Below, piece after piece: positions 6,204 to 11,317 of a DNA stretch of 11,317 nucleotides. The stretch is from JASFJH01 sp050117725 (GTDB taxonomy: Bacteria; Pseudomonadota; Gammaproteobacteria; AKS1). The translations under genes were made by a program, and so were the position numbers. The notes under the pieces were generated by a model that was given only the letters and a program-made list of their open reading frames with translations, searched no databases and was not told where the DNA came from. The stretch spans positions 1 to 11,317 of the forward strand of contig JASFME010000054.1 in assembly GCA_050117725.1 (NCBI GenBank), written 5' to 3'. Within the stretch, counting starts at the first letter, position 1; each line of letters starts with the position of its first letter.

Positions 6204-9014
6204 ATGAACAAGTACCCACTCTGGAAATATCTGCTCATTCTTGTTGTGCTCGCGATCGGCACATTGTATGCCATACCGAACATCTACCCGGAACAACCGG
6301 CGGTGCAGGTATCTTCGACAGCCAGTGATATCAAGCTTACGGATGACACGCTTGAGCGGGTCAAGGGGGTACTGGCGGATGCCGGGATCGAGACGACGGC
6401 TATCGGCATGGATGAGCAGCGCATTATTGCCCGCTTTACCGACACTGAAATCCAGCTCAAGGCACGCGACCTGCTCAAGGATGAACTGGGACGGGCCTAT
6501 GCCGTGGCCCTGAACCTTGTGGCCACGACCCCCGACTGGTTGCGCGCCCTGAATGCCTTGCCCATGTATCTCGGCCTCGACCTGCGCGGGGGTGTGTACT
6601 TCCTCATGGAAGTTGACATGGATGCCGCAGTGCGCCTGGCCGAAGAACGGTATGTGAGTGATATCCGTTCGACGCTGCGTGATGAGAAGATCCGTTACCT
6701 GACCGTGAATCGCAGGAGTGCCACGGAAGAACGCCCAACAAGCGGTGTCGAGATCAAATTCCGCGATGCACAAACACGTGATGAGGGCATGGCATTGCTC
6801 AAGACCGAATTGCGCGCGCTCGATTACGCACCGAGCGAGCGCGATGGTGCATTCTATATATTCGCGGCCATGACGCTCGATGAACTGCGTGAAACGAAGC
6901 GCTTTGCCCTGCAGCAAAACCTCGCGACCCTGCGGAACCGGGTCAATGAACTCGGCGTCGCCGAGCCGATTATCCAGCAGCAGGGTGAAGAACGCATTGT
7001 GGTGCAGCTGCCGGGTGTCCAGGACCCCGTGTTTGCCCGCGACATTCTCGGTGCCACCGCAACACTCGAATACCATGCCCAGGATTACGAGGGTGATGTG
7101 CAGGCCGCCCTGCAGGGGCGTGTGCCGCCCGGTTCGCGCCTGTACTACGAGCGTAACGGCCGCCCGGTGCTACTGAAGAAACGCATCATCGTCACGGGTG
7201 ATCAGATCACCAACGCTGCTTCGGGTATCGATACACGCAGCGGCAGCCCGATGGTGTCGGTGACACTCGATGATGCCGGCGCACGTCGCATGCTCAAGTT
7301 CACCAGGGAAAACGTCGGCAAGCCGATGGCAGTCGTGTATATCGAAACCAAGACCGTGACGAAGAATGTCGATGGCAAGGAAGTCCGCACGCGGCAGAAG
7401 ATCGAGGAAGTCATCAGTATTGCCAATGTGCTTGAACCGTTCGGCAAGCGTTTCCAGACGACCGGTCTCGATTCGCCGGCGGAAGCGCGCCAGCTGTCAC
7501 TGTTGCTGCGCGCCGGTTCACTTGCCGCCCCGGTGGACATCGTAGAAGAGCGCACGATCGGCCCGTCACTGGGTAAGGACAACATCGACCAGGGTACACG
7601 TTCGGTGATCTTCGGCTTTATTTTCGTGCTCGCCTTCATGGCGTTCTGGTACCGTGGCTTTGGACTCGTCGCGAACACCGCGTTGCTCGTCAACCTCGTA
7701 TTGATCGTCGCTGTTTTGTCGATGTTGCAGGCGACCCTGACGCTGCCGGGTATTGCCGGTATTGTGCTGACAGTGGGCATGGCCGTCGACGCGAACGTTC
7801 TGATCTTCGAGCGTATCCGTGAGGAGTTGCGGATTGGCAATACACCACAGGCAAGTATCAGCGCCGGTTACGCCAAGGCCCTGTCAACGATCTCCGACGC
7901 GAACATTACCACGCTGATCGCGGCAATCGTGTTGTTTACCTTTGGTACGGGACCGGTCAAGGGCTTCGCCATAACCCTGTCGATTGGTATTGTGACTTCG
8001 ATGTTCACCGCCATCATGGGTACACGGGCCATCGTTAACCTGGCCTGGGGCAGTCGCCGCCTGAAGGGTCTGTCGATCGGTGTGTCACTTGTCAAGAAGA
8101 TCTCGCAATGGAAGTTCATGCAGTGGCGGAAACTGACCATTGTGATCTCCGCCATCCTCATGCTCGTATCGATCGGTTCACTGGCCACGCGCGGCCTGAA
8201 CTTCGGTGTCGACTTTACCGGCGGTACCGTGATCGAGGCGGGTTATGAAGGCCCGGTCGAACTGGCGCCGGTGCGTGAGGCACTGGCCAGCGCCGGTTTC
8301 AGGGATGCGCAGGTTCAGCATTTTGGCACGGCCAGGGACGTTTTGATCCGGATCGCCCCGCGTGAAGGTGTCAGTAGTGTCGACCTCAGCGCGCAGATCA
8401 TGGACACATTAACGGCAGCCTACAGTGGCACGGTGGAACGTCGCCGCGTGGAATCGGTGGGCCCGCAGGTCGGTGAAGAACTCACCGAGCAGGGTGGCCT
8501 GGCGATGATCTATGCACTGGGCTTTATTCTCGTGTATGTCGCGTTACGGTTTGAAAAACGTTTCGCGGTCGGTTCGGTCGCAGCGCTTGTTCATGACGTT
8601 GTGATCGTGCTTGGTTTCTTCTCGCTGTTGCAGCTGGAGTTCGATCTGACCGTGCTCGCGGCAATTCTCGCGGTGATCGGTTACTCGCTGAACGACACGA
8701 TCGTTGTATTCGACCGTATCCGCGAAAACTTCCTCAAGCTGCGCAAGAAAAGCTCGGTGGATGTGGTCAATATATCCATCAACGAAACCCTGTCACGTAC
8801 GATGATCACATCGCTGACGACATTGCTCGTGCTTGTCGCGCTGTTCGTGATTGGTGGCGAGTTGATCCATAACTTCGCAATTGCCCTGATCGTCGGTATT
8901 TTTGTCGGTACCTATTCATCGATCTATGTTGCCAGTTCGGCGGCACTGGCGCTGGGTATCAGCAAGACCGACCTGATGCCGGTTGAAAAGGAAGGCGTTG
9001 ACGAACTGCCCTGA
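6204..9014 (+). CDS. secDF: Fused protein translocase subunit SecDF
   Basis: One uninterrupted 936-residue frame contains both SecD and SecF, the RND-type subunits that use the proton gradient to pull preproteins across the inner membrane after SecA/SecYEG. The SecD half (about 1-626) has an N-terminal membrane segment (MNKYPLWKYLLIL..., the canonical SecD start), the LGLDLRGG motif (123-130), the large periplasmic P1 region with QQNLATLRNRVNELGV (237-252), then membrane helices with the proton-relay motif VGMAVDANVLIFERIREELR (Asp529). The SecF half (about 632-936) has a first helix, GLNFGVDFTGGT (664-675), a smaller periplasmic region, and GYSLNDTIVVFDRIREN (826-842, Asp831) plus NETLSRTMITS (860-870, Arg865), matching the SecF Asp and Arg of the proton path. 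The junction follows RRLKGLSIG, where separate SecD proteins usually stop. No Shine-Dalgarno sequence precedes the ATG. All key residues are present, so it should be functional. Confidence 0.96.
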   Translation: MNKYPLWKYLLILVVLAIGTLYAIPNIYPEQPAVQVSSTASDIKLTDDTLERVKGVLADAGIETTAIGMDEQRIIARFTDTEIQLKARDLLKDELGRAYAVALNLVATTPDWLRALNALPMYLGLDLRGGVYFLMEVDMDAAVRLAEERYVSDIRSTLRDEKIRYLTVNRRSATEERPTSGVEIKFRDAQTRDEGMALLKTELRALDYAPSERDGAFYIFAAMTLDELRETKRFALQQNLATLRNRVNELGVAEPIIQQQGEERIVVQLPGVQDPVFARDILGATATLEYHAQDYEGDVQAALQGRVPPGSRLYYERNGRPVLLKKRIIVTGDQITNAASGIDTRSGSPMVSVTLDDAGARRMLKFTRENVGKPMAVVYIETKTVTKNVDGKEVRTRQKIEEVISIANVLEPFGKRFQTTGLDSPAEARQLSLLLRAGSLAAPVDIVEERTIGPSLGKDNIDQGTRSVIFGFIFVLAFMAFWYRGFGLVANTALLVNLVLIVAVLSMLQATLTLPGIAGIVLTVGMAVDANVLIFERIREELRIGNTPQASISAGYAKALSTISDANITTLIAAIVLFTFGTGPVKGFAITLSIGIVTSMFTAIMGTRAIVNLAWGSRRLKGLSIGVSLVKKISQWKFMQWRKLTIVISAILMLVSIGSLATRGLNFGVDFTGGTVIEAGYEGPVELAPVREALASAGFRDAQVQHFGTARDVLIRIAPREGVSSVDLSAQIMDTLTAAYSGTVERRRVESVGPQVGEELTEQGGLAMIYALGFILVYVALRFEKRFAVGSVAALVHDVVIVLGFFSLLQLEFDLTVLAAILAVIGYSLNDTIVVFDRIRENFLKLRKKSSVDVVNISINETLSRTMITSLTTLLVLVALFVIGGELIHNFAIALIVGIFVGTYSSIYVASSAALALGISKTDLMPVEKEGVDELP

Positions 9015-9098
9015 CAATAGTTTGCAGTTATCAGTTTGCAGTCGTCAGAAAAGTGAAACCAGCTTTTTCTGCAAACTGTGAACTGCTGACTGTTTGTC
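9013..9098. repeat. Long imperfect palindrome built from GCAGTT/CAGTTT units (secDF-suhB intergenic)
   Basis: The left arm (9013-9041) and the reverse complement of the right arm (9069-9098) align with one gap; in the core 23 nt they match at 19 positions by eye, including GCAGTT and CAGTTTGCAG blocks. An inner pairing CAGAAAAG (9046-9053) with CTTTTTCTG (9063-9071) is an alternative fold. Each arm is made of short CAGT-containing units (GCAGTT, ATCAGTT, TGCAGTCG, TCAG). It fills the whole gap between the convergent secDF and suhB genes and overlaps the secDF stop by 2 nt. It may also act as a bidirectional terminator, although no clean T run follows the outer stem. Confidence 0.8.
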
Positions 9099-9102
9099 GG
9101 GA

Positions 9103-9900
9103 CTAGCGCTTTAATGCCGGGGTCAGGTGAGGACGCAGCGTGGTCAGCAGGGTCTTGAACAGCTTCGGGTTGGCGGTAACGACGTTCCCGGTCTGCATGA
9201 AGTCATGCCCGCCGGAGAAATCACCGACCAGCCCGCCGGCCTCCTGGATCATCAACACGCCGGCAGCCATGTCCCATTCCTTCAGGCCGATTTCCCAGAA
9301 ACCGTCGAGACGACCGGCGGCCACATAGGCAAGATCGAGCGAGGCCGCGCCGGCACGACGGATGCCGCTCGTATCCGGGAAGATGGCACGGAACATGTTC
9401 AGGTAGGCATCGAGGTGTTGCTGATGACGGAAGGGAAAGCCTGTGCCGATCAGCGCCCCTTCCAGGCTGCGCGTAGCGGTGACGCGCAAACGGCGGTTGT
9501 TTAGTTGCGCACCATTGCCACGCGAGGCCGTAAACAGCTCCTGGCGGGTCGGATCGTAGATAACGCTCTGGTACAGGCGGCCTTTTTCGCGCAATGCGAT
9601 GGATACTGCGAATTGCGGGAAGCCGTGCAGGAAATTGGTGGTGCCGTCGAGCGGATCGATCACCCACTCGTACTGGTTGCCGGAGGTCTTGCCGGATTCC
9701 TCGGCAAGAATGGCGTGGTCCGGATAGGCCTTGTGAATCGTCTCGATGATCGCATCCTCGGCCATACGATCGACCTCACTGACGAAGTCATTGCGTGCCT
9801 TGTTGGTGATCTTGAGGGTGTCGATCCGGTCGGTGTAGCGCATGATCAGGTCACCTGCCTTGCGCGCAGCACTGACCGCGATGTTAAGCATCGGGTGCAT
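9103..9900 (-). CDS. suhB: Inositol-1-monophosphatase family protein SuhB
   Basis: This 265-residue cytoplasmic protein has the Mg2+-dependent inositol monophosphatase fold. In E. coli SuhB also joins the ribosomal RNA antitermination complex, and that role rather than the phosphatase activity explains its phenotypes; whether this holds here is inference. The sequence is very close to E. coli SuhB from the start (MHPMLNIAVSAARKAG). Metal and catalytic residues are present: Glu67 in AEESG, Asp82 and Asp85 in WVIDPLDGTTNF (79-90), and Asp210 in KEWDMAAG (207-214). The length is standard. The ATG at 9900 matches the family N-terminus, with only a weak GGA about 8 nt upstream. It is convergent with secDF and divergent from trmJ, and shares a mirrored 13-bp motif with trmJ in the gap between them. 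Confidence 0.96.
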   Translation of the reverse strand: MHPMLNIAVSAARKAGDLIMRYTDRIDTLKITNKARNDFVSEVDRMAEDAIIETIHKAYPDHAILAEESGKTSGNQYEWVIDPLDGTTNFLHGFPQFAVSIALREKGRLYQSVIYDPTRQELFTASRGNGAQLNNRRLRVTATRSLEGALIGTGFPFRHQQHLDAYLNMFRAIFPDTSGIRRAGAASLDLAYVAAGRLDGFWEIGLKEWDMAAGVLMIQEAGGLVGDFSGGHDFMQTGNVVTANPKLFKTLLTTLRPHLTPALKR

Positions 9901-9925
9901 AAGACGTATCCGGTTAAGGCGCTTT

Positions 9926-10029
9926 TATTTGGCTCATGCCAGGCAAAGCGCCCATGTTAAAAAGAGCGAAAAAAAGTGTGCGAAGTGTAGCCGCGCAGGC
10001 CGTCCGGCACAAGAGACATGAGCCAAATA
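9926..10029. promoter_or_regulatory. Mirrored 13-bp motif in the suhB/trmJ divergent region
   Basis: TATTTGGCTCATG (9926-9938) and CATGAGCCAAATA (10017-10029) are perfect reverse complements, 78 nt apart. Each copy points the same way relative to its own gene and ends 25 nt (suhB) or 26 nt (trmJ) before the start codon, so both genes carry the same element at the same distance. Between the copies lies an A-rich tract (about 9958-9975). The likely role is a shared promoter element or operator; its function is not known. Confidence 0.6.
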
Positions 10030-10042
10030 CAGGTATTTCGGG

Positions 10043-10048
10043 TATGCT
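10043..10048 (+). promoter_or_regulatory. -10-like box of trmJ, leaderless geometry
   Basis: TATGCT (4 of 6 consensus bases) ends 7 nt before the trmJ ATG at 10056 and is followed by a GC-rich discriminator (GCCGCGC). No Shine-Dalgarno sequence precedes that ATG. The spacing resembles that at queA. If the ATG inside this box (10044) is instead the translation start, the box is coincidental. Confidence 0.35.
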
Positions 10049-10055
10049 GCCGCGC

Positions 10056-10772
10056 ATGCTCGACAGAATCCGGATCGTCCTCGTGGAAACCTCGCACCCT
10101 GGTAATATCGGGGCGGCGGCGCGCGCCCTCAAGAACATGGGTCTGCGCCGGCTCGAGCTGGTGCGGCCGGCGCAGTTCCCGGACCCGGAAGCCTTCGCGC
10201 GGGCCTCGGGGGCCGCGGATATCCTCGAGGCCGCGGGTGTGCATGACTCCCTCGATGCGGCCCTGCAGGGTTGTAGCCTCGTATATGGTGCGAGTGCCCG
10301 GTTGCGCAGCCTGCCGTGGCCACAGGTGACACCGCGCGAGTGTGCCGCCGGCGTGCGCGAGGCCCGCGCCGAGGTGGCGCTCGTGTTTGGCCGGGAGCGC
10401 ACCGGCCTGACCAATGCCGAACTCGAACGTTGCGATCGGCTCGTGCATATTCCCTGTAATCCCGACTACAGCTCGCTGAACGTCGCAGCCGCGGTGCAGG
10501 TATTGTGTTACGAAATGCGCATGGCCACACAAGGGCAGGAAGTCGTCACGGCGCAGGTCGGTGACAGCCCGCTGGCGACCCGCGAAGACCTCGAGGGGCT
10601 GTACCGGCATCTCGAGGAGACCCTGATCGCGATTGATTTTCTTGACCCGGCCAGCCCGCGCCAATTGATGCGCCGTCTGCGGCGCCTGTTCAATCGCGCC
10701 GGGCTGGAACAGACCGAGCTGAATATCCTGCGTGGCATCCTCAAGGCCGTGAAAAAACAGGTGAAAACCTGA
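10056..10772 (+). CDS. trmJ: tRNA (cytidine/uridine-2'-O-)-methyltransferase TrmJ
   Basis: This 238-residue cytoplasmic SPOUT (TrmH-type) enzyme 2'-O-methylates nucleotide 32 in the anticodon loop of several tRNAs, using S-adenosylmethionine and a trefoil-knot fold. Motif 1 is IRIVLVETSHPGNIGAAARA (5-24, with conserved Asn17), motif 2 is LVFGRERTGLTNAEL (109-123), and motif 3 is HIPCNPDYSSLNVAAAVQV (131-149). The C-terminal part (about 165-238) is the charged helical extension seen in E. coli TrmJ, which is 246 residues. I chose the ATG at 10056 because MLDRIRIVL matches the E. coli N-terminus; an in-frame ATG at 10044 would add four residues (MLPR), and the open frame extends as far as 9936 without support. 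cysE follows after 63 nt. The suhB-trmJ-cysE order points to an isc iron-sulfur operon beyond the window. Confidence 0.95.
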   Translation: MLDRIRIVLVETSHPGNIGAAARALKNMGLRRLELVRPAQFPDPEAFARASGAADILEAAGVHDSLDAALQGCSLVYGASARLRSLPWPQVTPRECAAGVREARAEVALVFGRERTGLTNAELERCDRLVHIPCNPDYSSLNVAAAVQVLCYEMRMATQGQEVVTAQVGDSPLATREDLEGLYRHLEETLIAIDFLDPASPRQLMRRLRRLFNRAGLEQTELNILRGILKAVKKQVKT

Positions 10773-10776
10773 TTTT
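10758..10776 (+). terminator. Weak terminator-like hairpin overlapping the trmJ stop
   Basis: CAGGT (10758-10762) pairs with ACCTG (10767-10771) around a stable GAAA tetraloop and is followed by ATTTT. The stem is only 5 bp, so termination would be partial. It sits just ahead of the likely cysE promoter. Confidence 0.35.
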
Positions 10777-10792
10777 CCATTGCTATCTCCGT

Positions 10793-10798
10793 TACAAT
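10793..10798 (+). promoter_or_regulatory. -10 box of a probable cysE promoter
   Basis: TACAAT (5 of 6 consensus bases) is followed by ACGG. The -35 position 17 nt upstream (TGATTT, 10770-10775) is poor. Transcription would begin about 10805, leaving a leader of about 30 nt that contains the palindrome TTGCCAGGCAA (10808-10818). Confidence 0.45.
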
Positions 10799-10835
10799 AC
10801 GGTTCTCTTGCCAGGCAAAAACAAGACACCAACCC

Positions 10836-11317
10836 ATGTTTAGCAGACTTCGAGAAGACATCCGTTGTGTATTCGACCGCGACCCGGCAGCGCGCAATGC
10901 CTTTGAGGTGTTGACGACCTACCCGGGTCTGCACGCATTGCTCCTGCATCGTCTGTCGCACCGGCTCTGGCACTGGCGGCTGAAATGGCTGGCGCGCTGG
11001 CTGGCCGGCTTCGCTCGCTGGTGGACGGGGGTTGAAATTCACCCGGCGGCGCGTATCGGACGACGCTTTTTCATCGATCACGGGATGGGCGTGGTAGTCG
11101 GTGAAACGGCTGAAATCGGTGATGACTGCACGCTGTATCATGGTGTTACGCTTGGCGGCACGAGCTGGAAGAAGGGCAAACGTCACCCGACGCTCGGCAA
11201 CGATGTCGTGGTCGGGGCCGGCGCCAAGGTGCTTGGTCCGATCACTCTTGGTGATGGGGCGCGGGTCGGCTCGAATGCCGTGGTGGTCAAGGGTGTTCCG
11301 GCGGGTGCCACCGTGGT
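10836..11317 (+). CDS. cysE: Serine O-acetyltransferase (partial, 3' end outside window)
   Basis: The frame opens at ATG 10836 (MFSRLREDIRCVFDRDPAAR) and runs to the window edge without a stop, giving 160 complete codons. The enzyme acetylates L-serine with acetyl-CoA to O-acetylserine, the first step of cysteine synthesis. A short helical N-terminal part rich in Trp, Arg and Leu (about 25-65) is followed by the left-handed beta-helix of hexapeptide repeats: VEIHPAARIG (66-75), the catalytic IDHGMGVVVGETAEIGDD (80-97, His82), YHGVTLGGTSWKKGKRHPTLG (101-121), then VVVGAGAKVLG (125-135) and GSNAVVVKGVP. It is the short, B. subtilis-like type, with Glu67 where the longer E. coli enzyme has its catalytic Asp. 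No Shine-Dalgarno sequence is visible. Related gammaproteobacteria, including Azotobacter with cysE2, carry such a gene next to iscR/iscS, suggesting local cysteine supply for iron-sulfur assembly (inference). Confidence 0.94.
   Translation, partial: MFSRLREDIRCVFDRDPAARNAFEVLTTYPGLHALLLHRLSHRLWHWRLKWLARWLAGFARWWTGVEIHPAARIGRRFFIDHGMGVVVGETAEIGDDCTLYHGVTLGGTSWKKGKRHPTLGNDVVVGAGAKVLGPITLGDGARVGSNAVVVKGVPAGATV

Noticed and set aside
6186..7076. 296-codon open frame on the minus strand
   Set aside because: It is antisense to the SecD half of secDF, has no domain signature, and is explained by codon bias.
9936..10055. Extended trmJ start at 9936
   Set aside because: The added residues are basic and unlike TrmJ, and the region holds the mirrored motif and promoter-like sequence. 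The family start is MLDRIRIVL at 10056.
9957..11186. 409-codon open frame on the minus strand
   Set aside because: It lies antisense to trmJ and cysE, which have full family motifs. The translation has no recognisable domain, and long antisense frames are expected in GC-rich codon-biased genes.

Overview
The window looks like ordinary core chromosome of a gammaproteobacterium, probably an environmental Chromatiales-like lineage. The basis is gene order and protein similarity recalled from known families: queA-tgt-yajC-secD-secF and suhB / trmJ-cysE are classic gammaproteobacterial neighbourhoods, and SuhB, Tgt, FbaB and the tRNA read very close to their E. coli counterparts. Species cannot be assigned from the sequence alone.

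Left part (1-3345). The 3' end of an unrecognised gene is followed by a likely bidirectional terminator, then fbaB (class I fructose-bisphosphate aldolase, minus strand). Divergent from it is a CPA2-type cation:proton antiporter with a C-terminal TrkA-N/RCK domain (plus strand). A tRNA-Leu(CAA) gene on the minus strand faces the antiporter tail to tail, with 9 nt between them.

Middle part (3346-9014). A tRNA-modification and protein-export cluster runs rightward: queA and tgt (queuosine in tRNA), yajC, and a single long gene that fuses SecD and SecF into one 936-residue polypeptide. Separate secD and secF are the usual state in gammaproteobacteria, so the fusion is the main gene-level oddity. 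YajC and SecDF are the accessory part of the Sec translocon.

Right part (9015-11317). suhB (minus strand) converges on secDF and diverges from trmJ (tRNA 2'-O-methyltransferase). trmJ is followed by the start of a short-type cysE (serine acetyltransferase), cut by the window edge. In related genomes an isc iron-sulfur operon often follows.

The most interesting non-coding signals are two long imperfect palindromes built from short tandem units, one between queA and tgt and one between secDF and suhB. There is also a perfect 13-bp motif placed mirror-symmetrically upstream of suhB and trmJ, and -10-like boxes only 7-8 nt before the queA and trmJ start codons, which suggests leaderless mRNAs. 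I see no CRISPR array, prophage, insertion sequence, defence system or other clearly new multi-gene system. No stretch longer than 300 bases lacks a gene; the largest gap is about 200 nt between fbaB and the antiporter.
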